From Bathynomus jamesi (Eukaryota; Arthropoda; Malacostraca; Isopoda; Cirolanidae): a DNA stretch of 64,000 bases. The notes below the pieces were generated by a model, which saw nothing but the letters and a program-made list of their open reading frames with translations, had not been told where the DNA came from and made no database searches. Position numbers and translations under genes: made by a program. Of the stretch, positions 23,601-35,866 are shown piece after piece; positions within the stretch are counted from its first letter, which is position 1, and the number at the start of each line of letters is the position of its first letter. The stretch is from positions 7,501 through 71,500 of the forward strand of contig JAJOZX010009473.1 of assembly GCA_023014485.1 (NCBI GenBank), read 5' to 3'.

Positions 23601-24209
23601 CACGTGCATCAGCGGTATGCTGCTGCTGCCTTGTCAAGGTATCGACATGTATGGGCTTTCGAGTGAACGCACGTCTAAACACACGCATCTATACACGTGG
23701 TAGCATAGGAATGTGTGTATACATCTTCCTGGAATCCCCTGTAGTCCCCTGACACGAGAATTACTTCACTTTTTATGTCGCCTCAAATCCTGAGATAAAT
23801 TTGAAACTAGAGTCAAATAAAGGGATAGAGATCTCTTGTTACTGTTATCTTCAGTATTAAGTAATTCATTATATATTTCTATGTACCTGTGGGAAATTTC
23901 CCTTTTTTTAATTTTTGTTTATGTACGCCTAATTATTTAGCTAAGATATATAGGAAAGTGTCATAGTGAAAATGCCGCAGGATGTGTAGCCGTCACATGA
24001 CCTCGCACTCGTGTGTAGCAGTTATTAACATTGGTTATAATTGCAGCTATTCCACTTGCTGAATATAGGATATAGGAAGGTATTTAACCGAGGAAACCAT
24101 GATTTGCTTAAGGTAGTTCTTCGTGGGTGGAATTGTGCGAAAAACAATTCCACTCCAAAACCACCACTAACAACGATAATATGATAATTCATTCATTTTC
24201 CTCACGCAG

Positions 24210-24408
24210 CTATACCAAGCGTCCTCGAGCTCCCATGGGGTTCCTGGAGGGGTTCGTGAAACGCGCCGATCAATGGCTGACAGCTCGACGGGCTTGCGGA
24301 AGATGGCTATCGGTCATCACATCGGCGACCGCAGTCACTTAATCGAAAAGGAGGTGGGCACGGACGGAGGACTGGAAGAGAGGCAGGAGTTCGTCAATCT
24401 GGATGAAG
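24210..24408 (+). CDS. Mlf: MLF exon 3
   Basis: Follows ctcacgcag and ends GATGAAG|gttcgaagt, starting in phase 0 and ending in phase 1. It reads LYQASSSSHGVPGGVRETRR then SMADSSTGLRKMAIGHHIGD, RSHLIEKE and LEERQEFVNLDE. The PGGxRETRR, DSxTGLxKMxIGHHIxDRxH and EERQxxxNLDE blocks are the most conserved part of the MLF family, so this exon carries the identification. The donor is weaker than the others. Confidence 0.95.
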
Positions 24409-25049
24409 GTTCGAAGTGTTTTTATATAGTAAAATAGTCTAGATTGATACAAGAATTTTAGCAAAATAAGGGAATAAAAGACAAAATGACTGAACATAAA
24501 TCTTTTATTATAATATGCGAATCAAAATGCAGATTCAAGTGCACGTGTGATGCATAATATTTCAATCATCTGAAAATACTGTATGTAACCAAGCGTGACC
24601 AATACGAGTGAGGCCTATTTTACAAAAATCTGTTTTACGGGGGAGGAGGGGCTGTTCTTTTTTCATCCGGTTGGCTATAATGAACACTTGCTCGTTTGGA
24701 TGCACCTCTGCTATCATTGTCAAAGTGTTCGCGTTATCTACATGACTGGGTAAATAAGTTTAGTATCAAAATAGGCTTTGAAAGTGTCACTGCTGATGCT
24801 CACTGGTAGTTCGTCAGACCAGAATCTTAGGACATGTTTCCAGAATGTGGAATGTCATATGGAGGAAGTTGTAGGCATTAATTGACCAGAGAAGCACTCC
24901 GGGGTGGGTGGGGGAACGTTAGGCAGGTAACAATGGCATCGTTTTCAAGAGTTTCGGAGTACCCTGGGAAGGAGACCATAAATGTCTCTACTTCTGGCTC
25001 CCCCGCTGGGCTGGTTCTGCTGCTGCCCATTCAAGAATGTCCTGGGCTT
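24409..25049 (+). other. MLF intron, no features recognised
   Basis: Unique sequence between exon 3 and the LINE block. No transposon ends seen. Confidence 0.45.
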
Positions 25050-26800
25050 CTGCCTGATTCATTTTTCATAAACTTCTGCAACATTCGTCGCCTTTCTTCA
25101 AAATTTTAATCTGTTGAACACCTCCTCTGCTCCTCTAAACCTCAGCGTCTCTTTCTTACTGAAACTCGGGTGTCTGGGACGACTGACAGTATCCCCTTTT
25201 CTGTACCATTCTACTTTCTCTATACTAGGTTTTACTCCAAAGGTGGATGTTGCGCATATGTACGCAACGACCTAACTTGCTCTCGTATTCCCGAACTTGA
25301 ATCATCCAAATTCTACACCCTCTGGGTATGGCTTACATGCCAATCTCAAACTAAATAAATCCGCGCTGTCTGCCTTTCTCCTAATTCTACTGACAATCCA
25401 AAACTCTCTGACTACCTCGCTTCCAAAGTGGAGTACATTCTATTCCACTCTCCTTTCGCAGAAATCCCTCTTTTAGGAGATTTCGATGTTCACCACCACC
25501 TTTTGGCTTTCTTCCTATTTCACTGACATCCTTGGTAAACTAGCTTACAACTTCTCTTTCCTGAATGACCTAGAGCAGATTGTACAGCATCGTACCCGTA
25601 TCCACATTCACCTGGGAGATATGCCCAACATTCCGGATTTACTTCTCACCACTCGTCCTTTTTTTTTTATGCAGGAAGGAGGGGCCAAGGGCAGATGCCC
25701 GCAAAAGCCCTTTCCATAGAAGAAGAAAAGCCAAAATCAAGGTCCTGGGTTTTCGAGATGCCTAGACACTCTGCGTTTAAAGATGAGAGGTGATAGACAG
25801 GAGGAAGATTGTTCCAGAGTTGACCGGTTGAGTAAATGAAAGACTGAAAATACCGATTAACCCTTGCATTAGATAGTTGAACAGAAAAGGAATGAGAGTG
25901 TAGAAAGTCTGGTACTGCGTGCTTTCCTTAAAGGAGGAGGAGGCATACAGTTAGAGAGTTCAGAAGAGCAATGTCCGTTATGATAGCGATAGTAAAGAAA
26001 GAGTGAGGCAACATTGCGGCGAAGAGAGAGATTGAAGACATTGAGTAAGAGGTGGGGAGTTGATGAGACGAAAAGCCTTTTGATTCCACCTGGTCAAGTA
26101 CAGCTATGTGGGTTGAACCACCCTACACATGGGAAGCATACTCCATACAGGGGGCGAACAAGACCCCTGTACAGAGACAGCAACTGAGTGGAGATGAAGA
26201 AGCCGCGGAGGCAGTACAGCACACCTAACCTCTTAGAAGCTGTTTTAGAAAGAGTGTATGTGATCTTTCCAGGAAAGATCACAAGAAAAGGAAACGCCAA
26301 GAATGTTAAAAGAAGAGGAAGGATTGAGTTGCGTGTTGTTGAAGGTAAGGGGATAGTCGTGTGGAAGATTCTGACGACTATCCCCTTACCTTCAACAAGA
26401 CGCAACTGAGGATAAGGAGGCATTGAAAGTCACAAGGTTTTCTCTTCCCCAATCAGATATAGCAGAAAGATCAGAGGTCAGGTGCTCCATAGCCGTACTA
26501 CGCGAATCATGTAGTGACTGTTACTCTTTCGAACTTTTTTCTTTGTTGGGATCCTCCAACCACAATCTTGTATCTACTGTCCTATCGCTCCAGTTCGGCA
26601 TTTGGATCCTCCTTTGACATTTTGGCGCCGCTGATTGGGACGCCCTTTGGGAGTACTCCAATTTCCCATGGAATTATTATTGCTTCTGTGGCCGGGGCCC
26701 CTCCGAATACGCTGAACGCATCACGGAGGTGATTCTCTTGGACATGGAGGCGTACATTCCATATTCTATCCCTACCACTAATACAAAAAAAAACCCTTCG
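25050..26800 (+). mobile_element. LINE endonuclease-domain remnant, interrupted
   Basis: The + strand shows NIRRLSSKF, LFLTETRVSGTTDS, GGCCAYVRNDLTCSRIPELE, LSDYLASKVEYILFHSPFAE and LLGDFDVHHH between 25080 and 25500. After an antisense insertion it continues with LLGSSNHNLVS near 26540 and CAERITEVILLDMEAYIPYS-type residues near 26710-26770. These are AP-endonuclease motifs of a jockey/I-type LINE, riddled with stops. Confidence 0.75.
25660..26515 (-). mobile_element. LINE 3' fragment inserted antisense
   Basis: Minus-strand reading gives the C-terminal reverse-transcriptase tail: TASKRLGVLYCLRGFF, QLLSLYRGLVRPL and a PWPLLPA-like end. It finishes in a run of ten A residues on its own strand (poly-T on + at 25661-25670). 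The same 3' end recurs at 38985. It interrupts a LINE of apparently the same or a close family in the opposite direction. Confidence 0.75.
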
Positions 26801-27804
26801 TTTAACTTTGTTGTAATGCTTCGGCTATCCTCACTCTAGACCGAGGGTGCCCACGATTCGCCTTTCCCTTGTTGGAGTCGGTGGTGGCTGGATGCTAGTG
26901 GGGGATGAAGCTTCTTTTTTGTTTGCTATGACTGCTTCTACTTCTCGGACTACTACTACTCTTAGCACTCGGGCGGTGGGCAACGCCCTCGAGTCCTCCA
27001 CCACTGGAAGACCGCATCCTGATGTCTTATTTCCGCAAGTCTTTTGACCCCTTCGTGGAAGCAGATGACTCTGACCCTGATTACCCTCGATTTCTGGTCC
27101 TCAGTTCTTCCACCTCCTCTCCCCCCCCCCTCTCACAACTGGATGTTTTTGAGGTCTACGATGACTTCACTTCCCGTTGTGGCGATCCCTGACAGATGTG
27201 GCCCCAGAATGGTGGTTCTCTTGTGGTGGAGGTCTCCTCCAGAGTCCAACACCAGAAGGTTTCGTCCCTCTCGATCCTGGCTACTCCCCTGGATTGTCTA
27301 CCCCACTCTTCCTTTAACACTTGTACGAGTGTAGTACATGCTCCCCGCCTTTTGGAATACTCGGAATCGGATCTTCTCGCCTTTCCTCTCAGAACGTGAC
27401 CCGTGTTTACCTCCCACCCTGTATAGTTCAGGGGGCAAGTATTCCATCTCCCTTATTGATCCTGACCTTTGCTCGTTCCCAGTTACCCGAGAAAATTAGG
27501 GCCGGTAATCTTCAATTTCCGGTCCGTCGTTACATCCCCAGACCACGCCGATGTTTTACATGCCAGAGATTCAGACATGCTGAAGTTCCCCTGGTATTTG
27601 TGTCAACTGCGCGTCCCCGACACATAATTCCTCCTGTTCAAATCCTCCCCGCTGCGCCAACTGTGGAGAAGACCACGCCGCCGCCGCCTCTTCCTGTCCG
27701 ACTTACCTATTCGAGCGTGAGGTCCTGTCGGTCTGGGAATCTGACAAGGTCAGTTTTCAGGAAGCGAGGGCCCGCGTCAGGTCCCGATTCGCACGCCCAG
27801 GCGT

Positions 27805-28716
27805 CAGACATGGGCAGTAAATACTTTAGATGTATTTAAATAATAAATACATTACTTGAAAATAAAAATAATTAAATACTAAATAAAATTCAGGTTTTCA
27901 GAAAGTATTTAAATACTAAATACATTACTCCTAAAATGTATTTAAATACATTTCAAATACTTTTCAAAAAGCACATAAAATCACTAACCTCAGCTTAGAG
28001 TAAAATAAAATCGAGAAGTCGCAGAAGTAGACGGTGCAATTGTTTTGTGGCACAGAAGACATAAAGTCTTCACTTTACTACCATCTTTGGAAGCTATTCG
28101 GAAATATTTTCCATCAAAAAGTGGGTGCAGGTGTGATTCGCTATTTTTATTTTCACTTCCACCATCAACAACTTCTATTTTACCACCTTCTTTTCCACCA
28201 CTTCCACTTGCTGCAGCCATGTTACAAATGTTGTCCTCGTCTAATATGATCAATATGCTAAGGCTAATTGCACAGTTAACGCTGAACTTTACACAACCAC
28301 ATATGACGATGCCTCAGGATAGACTGCCGGCTGCCGCACTGCAGCTGTAAGTCTGTGACAATCGCCACTAGAGCAGGCTGGAAGTTCCATTTTTCAAGGT
28401 GCTTCCAGAAAGTTCCAGCCTGCTGAGCCTGGAACTTTCTGGAAGCACAAGCCCCTCGAAAAATGTTTTACTGTGTTCTGTGGTACCAGTTAAATATACT
28501 GGGTGGTTAGTACTGTACATTCTCGCAAAATTGAACACTTCACAAAAAAGTATTTCAAAAATGTATTTAAAAACAGGTATTTACAAATACTAAAATACTT
28601 TTCAAAATTATTTAAATATGTAATTAAATATACTCTCCAAAAAGTATTTATAAATACATGTATTTAAATACGTATTTGTATTTAAGTATTTTCAAATACA
28701 TTACTGCCCATGTCTG
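27805..28716 (-). mobile_element. hAT element inserted in LINE ORF1
   Basis: Ends cagacatgggcagtaaatac and the inverse tactgcccatgtctg. The flanks ccaggcgt (27797-27804) and ccaggcct (28717-28724) are an 8-bp duplication with one change. Subterminal regions repeat gtatttaaatac-like words. It carries a remnant of the transposase N-terminus. Confidence 0.85.
27990..28253 (-). pseudogene. hAT transposase N-terminal BED-finger fragment
   Basis: An ATG at 28253 opens 87 codons containing HLHPLFDGKYFRIASKDGSK and VKTLCLLCHKTIAPSTSATS. The Cys-x2-Cys of a BED zinc finger is visible, but the downstream His pair is lost at the stop. The catalytic domain is absent. Confidence 0.65.
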
Positions 28717-29679
28717 CCAGGCCTCTCCTTTGCCCAAACACTGCGCTCTTCCCGCCCGACAACCTCCCGTTCACCCCGGACTTCGACCACCTCTGTACCG
28801 TCCTCTTCCACACCCTGTCATCCTAGGCCTGATCAGACCTGATCCACCCGTCCCCTTATCCCGTCCTCTACCTTCTCGTCGTCTCCACCCCCTGTGTTCA
28901 CTATTCCTCCAACCCGTCATCCCAGAACTTCCAATTCCACTGTCCCCATCTGCTCCACCTCAGTTGCAACTAACCCGCTTACTTACCCTCCTGAAACCAT
29001 TGCTGAAATTTCAGCATACATATCGAAAACCACTCCCTCTTCTGGTCTTTCCTCCCCTCCGCGCTCTTCCGTTAAACGACCCATCGCCAGCCCCCGACGT
29101 TTGGGTCCCTCTGCCAAGCTTCCCTGCTCAAGCCCCCCATCTTCTTGTCCTCTTGCTCCCTCTTCCACCAGTTCTCTTCCTCCTACCCTCATATCCCTTC
29201 CGCCTTCAGAGATCCATTTCGTTTTGCCAGCTCCTCTAAGTTCCCCTGCTTCCCTTCGCGACCGTCCCCTTCCCTCCTCTATTCCTGACGTGGTCATGAT
29301 GCGGCCTCTGAGATTCAAATTCAAGCCGACATCCACCCTCCCCCTCCTCCTCCACCATCCCGCTCCCTCGTTAACCTCCCGATGCCCTTGGCATCTTCAC
29401 CTCCACCCCGGAAACTGGATTTACCCCGGCCCGCTTTGAACACCTCTTCTCTTCCGCCCCGCTCCCTCCTTGACCTCCTGATGCCCCCGGAATATTCCCC
29501 TCCAACCCCATCTCAGAAGTTAGATTCACCCCGCCCTGCTTCCTCCCCTCATTCTCACATCCGCCTCCTTTCACCCGTTCCTCAATCACCCCTTCTTCAA
29601 CCCGCCCCCCAGCTTCGTCAGCTCGTCCTTCTGGTCATGTCCCTAAATCTCGGCCGATTATGGCTCTCGCTCCCCCTTG

Positions 29680-30545
29680 ATGGCAGCTATCTTTCAATGG
29701 AATTGCCAAGGACTTCCTCCTCCTTGTCCATGATTTTAACCCAGTGTGCGTCTGCCTTCATGAGACCCAACTTGGGGTTCGCCCCTTGCGCCCTCTCCGA
29801 AGGATTTCGTCATATCTCTCCCCCTCCTCCGTCTGATGCAGCCCCCGTTGGGGGCACAGCCGTTTTCATCCGTTCTGATGTGCCATCTACTCCCCTTCCC
29901 CTCAACACTCCTCTCCAGGCAGTAGCGGCCCACGTTTTCCTGGACTGTGTATATTCAGTTTGCTCTTTGTATCTGCCCCCGTCACAGGAACTTTCTGTTG
30001 ACGAGCTTTCCGCTCTCCTCCTGCAGCTTCCTCCCCCTTTCCTCCTCCTGGGAGACTTCAACGCGCGCCATCCTCTGTGGGGTGATACTGTCACCAACCA
30101 GCGGGATGGCGTTGTGGTCTCCCTTCTTTTATCTACTTCTCTCTGTCTTCTCAACACAGGCCAGCCCACAGCTTTTCACCTCCAGACCCGTACATTTTCC
30201 TCCACAGAGCTTTCGCTCACTTCTCCTTCCGCCTTTCTTAACTTCTCTTGGTCTGTCACTTCAGACCTTTATGGTAGTGCTCAATCATTATTTCCTTCTC
30301 CGTATGTCCCGGACTCCCAGCTCCGATGGTCCCTCGTTGAAACTGACTGGCCTCTTTTCTTCTCCGAAAGTCAAACCTCTGAAGCTTTAAGTAACTTCCC
30401 GACTGTTGATGCTGCCTCCACCTACCTCACAGATCATATCACCTGTGCCGCTCTGTCCCCCACTCTCAAATCTACATTTCCCCGCACCTCTGCCCCTTCG
30501 GTTCCATGGTGGACCCCCGACATGCACTCTGGCTGTTCAGGCTAA
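29680..30545 (+). pseudogene. LINE AP-endonuclease domain
   Basis: Starts near AIFQWNCQGL in one frame. It continues in the frame containing GGTAVFIRSDVPSTPLP, AAHVFLDCVYSVCSLYLPPS and FLLLGDFNARHPLWG. The GDFNARHPLWG box holds the catalytic Asp and Asn of AP endonucleases that nick target DNA. Frameshifted near the start, and broken after the domain by a stop at 30545. Confidence 0.75.
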
Positions 30546-31149
30546 GAAGTCGGCCTTTCGCGTCTTCAACGTAATCCATCCCTAGCAAATTCAATGGCCT
30601 TTAAACGTGCGCGAGCTCAGGACCGTCGCGCAGTCTGTGAAGCCTGCCGCTTTTCTTGGCGAACTTAAGTCTCCTCTCTCACCTCCCGCACCCCTTCCTC
30701 CTGAATCTGGAACAAGATTCGGAAAATTTCCGGAAAGTCCTCTTCTCAACCTCCTCCTGTCCACACGATAGACGGACGCCCAGCGTCCTCTCCTACTGCA
30801 GTGGCCGAGACCTTGGCCTCGACCATAGCCTCCATCTCCCGACACGACCACCGTGATCCTGCCTTCCTCCAACGTAAGGCTTTGCTTGTTCGCTCGCCTC
30901 ACCTTTTCCAGACTCCCAATAATTTCCCCTATAACCGCCTTTTTTCTATGTCGGAGCTGAGATCGGCGTTAGGTTCTTGCGGCAACTCTGCACCCCCGCC
31001 CCGCCCCACCTCGCCCCTCCAACTGCCCTCCGTGGACCATTTCGTCTCTCTGTATCTGCTCCCTCCTATCTACTGTACCAAAGTCCCAGTTCCACCTATC
31101 CGCCCTTCGACAACTATTCCTATCCCATTCCTCTTCCCATGCTGACTCG

Positions 31150-31934
31150 ATCCCAGTGTTTACTGACGGCTCTTGCTCTCCACTTGGAAGTGGGCTGCGC
31201 GGCCGTCGGCTTCCATCTTTACAGCGGAACTCTTGGCTATTCTTTTGGCCCTTCGGTTCCTTTCTCAGCTCCCTTCTACATCGTTTATTATTTATTCTGA
31301 CTCCCGTAGCGCTCTTGAGGCCCTGTCCCCTCTTGTCTCTCCGCACCCATTGGTGCGACAGATCCAGGACTGGCTAGTCCTTCTTTCATCACGCCGTAAG
31401 GTAGTCGCCTTTAGTTGGGTACCTTCCCACGTTGGTGTTCCGGGCAACGAACACGCGGACGCCACGGCAAGGGAGGTGTCCTCCCTGCCTTTCGACCCTA
31501 ACACGCCTCTCCCGGCGTCGAACTTTACGAGGGTTTTCCGGGAAGCACTCCTTCGGCGGTGGCAGCACCAGTGGGAGGATGTGTCCGGGAATTCCTTGAG
31601 GGCGTTGAAGCCCACGATTCGATGGTGGTCTTCCTTCTGTAGGCGTGACCGACGGTTGGAAACCGTTCTGATGCGTCTACGCATCGGTCATACTTGCCTC
31701 ACGCATGGGCATCTTATGACGGGAGATGTTGACCCTTCCTGCCCATGTGGCATTCCTCTCTCTGTTTCACATTTGCTTTTGGTTTGTCCTGCCTTTGCCG
31801 TTGCTCGCTCCCAGTTCCTCCCTTTTTGCCCTTCAGGCTCCACTCTTACTCTATTGTTGGGTGACTCTACACCAGTACCAAAGGACACGCTTTTCTCTTT
31901 TCTTCGTCAAACTGGCCTTCTATTCTCTGTTTAA
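31150..31934 (+). pseudogene. LINE RNase H domain and C-terminus
   Basis: VFTDGS in one frame (near 31156) shifts to ASIFTAELLAILLALRFL, then IIYSDSRSALEAL and FSWVPSHVGVPGNEHADATA. This gives the Asp, Glu, Asp and late Asp of RNase H. A cysteine motif follows (DPSCPCGIPLSVSHLLLVCP), and the frame ends at 31934. The last 750 bases form one continuous frame, so decay here is mild. Confidence 0.8.
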
Positions 31935-32126
31935 TATGACTTTGGTGTAATTTCTTCCTCCCTTTGCTGATCATGGTGTCTTTAGTTTTCTCTCTCACGA
32001 CTTTTCCTTGACTGTTACTCCTTGAAAGTCCCCCTTACCCCATCTCCTTGTGCTCTCTTTTTACATTAGTTTCGGCGCGATATGACCTTAGTAGTTGAAG
32101 CGCCGGTGAAGCACTGCTATTCATTC

Positions 32127-32128
<2 letters not shown>

Positions 32129-32200
<72 letters not shown>

Positions 32201-32372
32201 GATGAATTTCACAATTAAACACGTGAAATGAATGAATGATGCAAACCCACAAGGAAAAATAAAAATGATTCAAGGCCTTTCGTGTATTCAAAAGACGAAG
32301 TGTACTTCTGAATACACGAAAGGCATTGGAATCATTTTTCTTTCCTTGTGGATTTGCATTATATATATATAT
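32129..32372. repeat. (TA)n tract and Penelope-type terminal hairpin
   Basis: TA repeats to about 32198, then an inverted repeat whose arms share ccacaagg-aaa and gattc-aggcctttcgtgtattc. The centre contains gtgtacttctgaatacacgaaa: a 5-bp stem followed by GAAA, as in the second half of a hammerhead ribozyme. The first conserved box reads AAGACGA rather than CTGAnGA. Probably the terminal repeat of a Penelope-like element without coding sequence. Confidence 0.55.
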
Positions 32373-35210
32373 TAGGGGGGGGGGGAGTTGAAATTGTGTA
32401 TTTTTATTCTACACACTGCTCGGAGTTTCCTTTGGGCCCCTAAACAACATACTGTAATTACACCGCTATGCGTCACCCCCCCCCTACCCGTTGCAAATGC
32501 CCCCTCTTTTTTTAAATTGAAATGAAATTGAAACCAATTCTTTGAATAAAAAACCTGATAAATAACAAAGATTAAAGTAAATAATGATATAAGTAAAGTT
32601 AAAGTAAGTTATATATATAAAACAAGAAATCTTTCTCTATATTGCTTAAAGAATCAATTGAAGCATACTAAAATCAAAATATTCACCTTAAGAAATTTAA
32701 AATCGTAAATTACTAACACCACTGGCCTTTCCATTGGAACACAGGTAGCTTTTTTCTCGACTCCAGTACATTCAAAATAAATTTGTCTGTTTTCGTAACC
32801 AATTCTATTTTGTGATGCTTCTGTTACCACATTTACAGCATGTTCTACTCCCTGGCTGTGACAGGAAAAAGGAATAAGCTGAAGTGGTTCATTTCGAACT
32901 TTAAGATCATCATCATTTGTCAAATTCTGTAAAATAGGTGGAGGGGTGATGGTTTCGTTGTCCTAGTCGATCATGTTAGGATAATCGTCTGCTTCAAAGT
33001 TCAGTGTTTTTGGCAGCTCAAAATTTCTCGCATTGGTGCTCCTAGTTCTTGCTCGAATGATGTGCTGAAGAGCCAGCTCTCTGACCTCTCTTCTTGTGTC
33101 TGTTATCATTGAGAGTAAGATGTTCTCTGGGTGGGCAAAATAGGCGTTATTTCTGAGGACACGCTCCATAATCATCCGATGCTTTTTATCTAAGCCTTTA
33201 AGCAATTGCATGATATACCAAAAATTAGATGCTCCCTCATTTGCCTTTGGATGAGACTTTATCCAAAACCAGCATTATAATTTTTACTAGGTCTTGGATG
33301 TTTTTGTCTGGATTCCGTGTAGAGACATATAAGCGCAGGATCCTGTTTGCTCGTGTTAGCCATCTTGCATGATGGAGGGCACCTGAGGATCTGGTGGCTA
33401 ACGCTTGTGAGATGCGTCCAGATTGTATGCTAATGCACATTTCATACATATATTTTTGGTCACTGCTGAAACTTTTAACAATATCGGCCGAAACTTCTTT
33501 AATGTTGCCCTCTACAGGGGTATAATCAACTATATCCAGTTTGGTCAAATCCCCTCGAAGTTTATTTCCAAGAGAACCTTTGAAGGTGTTTGGTCCCGAA
33601 GTTTTCCATCAATTGCTTCAAATACGTGCCTGAAGGGCAGTTCGTTTGCATGCAAAAGGAAAATCAGCCATTGTACCGGCCTGTCCAGATATAATTCAAT
33701 CAATTTTAGCACTCCGCCAATCCTGCCAGTGTTCACTGGGGTGCCATCGCATAGCAAAGCTTTGAGGGATTCTTTGCTATTAGAATCAACTATAAAAGTT
33801 ATTATTTCATCTGCAGTACAACAAGCAGTTCCGTTATCTGGAGCTCTATGATCCATGTAAACATCACCAAGTTCTTTGACTATTACATAATGTTCTTCGT
33901 ACTCCATTCCCTTCTTTGTCTTAGTTTGATCTTTTCTACCATCAAATCCGATGCCTTCAATCTGTGTTTTCTCTGATTTCACTTTGATTATGTTCTTTTT
34001 ATCCACACGTATTCTTTCTCTCCACTTTTTTCCCATCCAACATATTGGTTTCGTCTAATATTCCCATATCCTTCAAAGCTGCATTTACTATAGCTGCAGT
34101 AGCTCTGTAACTTACACGGTATCTATCTGCTGTTATTGTTAAGTTATCATAAATAATTCTGTTCTGATGGTTTTCTCTCAGCTCAAAATCCGGAACAAAG
34201 TCAATATCGTCGCTGTCATCATCAATTTCCATGCTCTCATCTTCCATAATATGTAAAGGGTCCAGTTTGCTGGTTGAGGCGACATTCATATCTAGGCTTA
34301 TCTTGGCTCTTCTTTCTAATCCTTTAACTCTATCGTGAATCCTTTTTCTTGCAGAAGTCGTTACTGTGTCGATTGGTCCTAGTTGGTTTTTTCTTTGTTT
34401 CTGCCCCACAAAAGACTCCCACTCAATCATTGGAACTCTAATATCACATCTGTAATCCGTTCGACTGACTTTTTTATCGTAACAAGTACAAGTACAAGTG
34501 CAAATATCAAACATTTCATCGAATGTCTCCACCTTCTGCTGAAAACTGTTGTTTCTTTGTTTTAATGGTACTTTGTTTAACTTTGCTGCAGATTCTATCA
34601 ATCGTTCAACTTTTATAGCTATTCCTTCAAATCCTATATGTGGAAAGGAAAACTTCTCCCAAATGGCTTCCACATCTTTAGTGACAATTCTGTAACATTC
34701 TTTTGCTGTTCTAGAACCTTTCGAAATCAGTTCTTCTCGTTTTCTTACCAATAAATAATGCCTAAATACGTCAGCCTTTGAAGGAGTCATTGAAGGAGGA
34801 AATTCTGCAGGGTGACCAAATGTTGAATTGTGCGTTTTGCTTCTTGTCGCCATGATTTCACTTATTTAGGCCTAGTAGCATTAATAACAAGAAACTAATT
34901 GTTAAATTCTAGCAATTGAATCATTCAATCTGAATTTAATATAACTCATTCGGAATTAAATCATAACTCATTCAATCATAAACAATCTGAAACTAAACAA
35001 AAAAAACGTGACAATAATTTATATAATTCGTCTAATCTATCCAAATTAATCTAATCTACTTAATAAGACTTAATATAATGCATGATTGTCACATTTGGGG
35101 TTTATATCTGTGGAGAGAGTAAAATGGGGGATGTTGAGATCATCATTTCCAACTACGTGCATACTGTGGAATTGGAGAAACTCGATTTTTGATATGTTTC
35201 GACCCCCCTA
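32373..35210 (-). mobile_element. DNA transposon, second member of the unnamed hAT-like family
   Basis: The left end (taggggggggggg-gttgaaa) and right end (inverse: tttaggggggtcgaaac) are short inverted repeats beginning TAGGG, like the element at 5083. The flanks are AT-rich and a clean 8-bp duplication is not visible. The coding sequence is on the minus strand and nearly full length. Confidence 0.65.
32654..34853 (-). pseudogene. Putative transposase, unnamed hAT-like family, frameshifted
   Basis: ATG at 34853 (MATRSKTHNSTFGHP). The first 284 codons include a cysteine-rich ICTCTCTCYDKK stretch and an acidic segment, followed by a shift near 34010. The next part has SKESLKALLCDGTPVNTGR, LDRPVQWLIFLLHANELPFR and HVFEAIDG. 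Another shift near 33548 leads to SSGALHHARWLTRANRIL, then NAYFAHPENILLSMI. A last piece has PFSCHSQGVEHAVNVVTEAS. The Asp-Gly-Thr..Asn-Thr-Gly, Leu-Asp-Arg..Trp..His and Ala-Leu-His-His-Ala-Arg-Trp boxes align with those of 5363-7733 despite low overall identity. About three or four frameshifts make it inactive as it stands, unless some are unseen introns. Confidence 0.6.
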
Positions 35211-35247
<37 letters not shown>

Positions 35248-35251
<4 letters not shown>

Positions 35252-35866
35252 GGAACCTTGCTTAACGAGTACCTCGTATAACGAGAAATTCGTATAACGA
35301 GCAAAAAGAATGGGGGAAAATTACCTTGCATAACGAGCGACACTTTGCTTAACGAGCAAAATATTTCGTCAAAATTTAAAGCGTAGACAAAAACAAATGT
35401 CTCTAGACAGTTTCCTCGTGAAAAAGGATCCAAAAGAAAGTGAAAGTGCCTCTAAAAAATTTAAAGCTAGTGACTGTGAGCTCGTCGAGAATGTTATTGC
35501 ATTGAACGAAGACGATTCTCCTCCTTCCCCTCAATAACCCTCTCCTCCTCCCCTGTCTCTTCATTTCCTTTGCGTGCGTCAGGAGCACCTTCTCTCTTCG
35601 TAAGTTATTTATAAATTTCACCGTTTACTAATTATTTACATTCTCTTTTGGGTTAATTTTTATTAATAATCTTTTCATTTCATGCAATAATAATTTAAAA
35701 AACGCCTTTAAATATCATTATAAATATTATTTTAAGTATTTTTTAAGCATGGAACGCATTATCATATTTTACATTGATTCCTATGGAAAAAATTGCCTTG
35801 CTTAACGAGCATTTTGCATAACGAGCACAATTCGGGAACGAATTATGCTCGTTAAGCAAGGTTCCA

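Larger units (their letters stand above)
27321..29640 (+). pseudogene. LINE ORF1 (gag-like, zinc knuckles), interrupted
   Basis: Around 27545-27790, across a frame change, the sequence reads CFTCQRFRHAEVP, then GICVNCASPTHNSSC and RCANCGEDHAAAASSC. These are CCHC-type knuckles typical of LINE ORF1 RNA-binding proteins. After the hAT element (27805-28716) a proline/serine-rich tail follows to about 29640. Frameshifts are several. Confidence 0.65.
26830..32118 (+). mobile_element. I/jockey-superfamily LINE with RNase H, internally deleted
   Basis: In order: a gag-like ORF1 (to about 29640, interrupted by a hAT element), an AP endonuclease (about 29690-30450), a short linker (LRSALGSCGNSAP near 30955), and an RNase H domain (about 31150-31934). 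A 3' region ends in attcattcatt. The catalytic reverse transcriptase between linker and RNase H is missing, so the copy cannot move by itself. Base composition is strikingly pyrimidine-rich compared with neighbouring DNA. Confidence 0.8.

Noticed and set aside
28658..29439. Long overlapping proline- and serine-rich + frames
   Set aside because: Only one frame can be the LINE ORF1 tail. The others are open because the strand is pyrimidine-rich.
29371..31684. Minus-strand frames rich in Arg, Gly and Glu
   Set aside because: Shadows of the + strand LINE. The endonuclease and RNase H motifs read only on the + strand.
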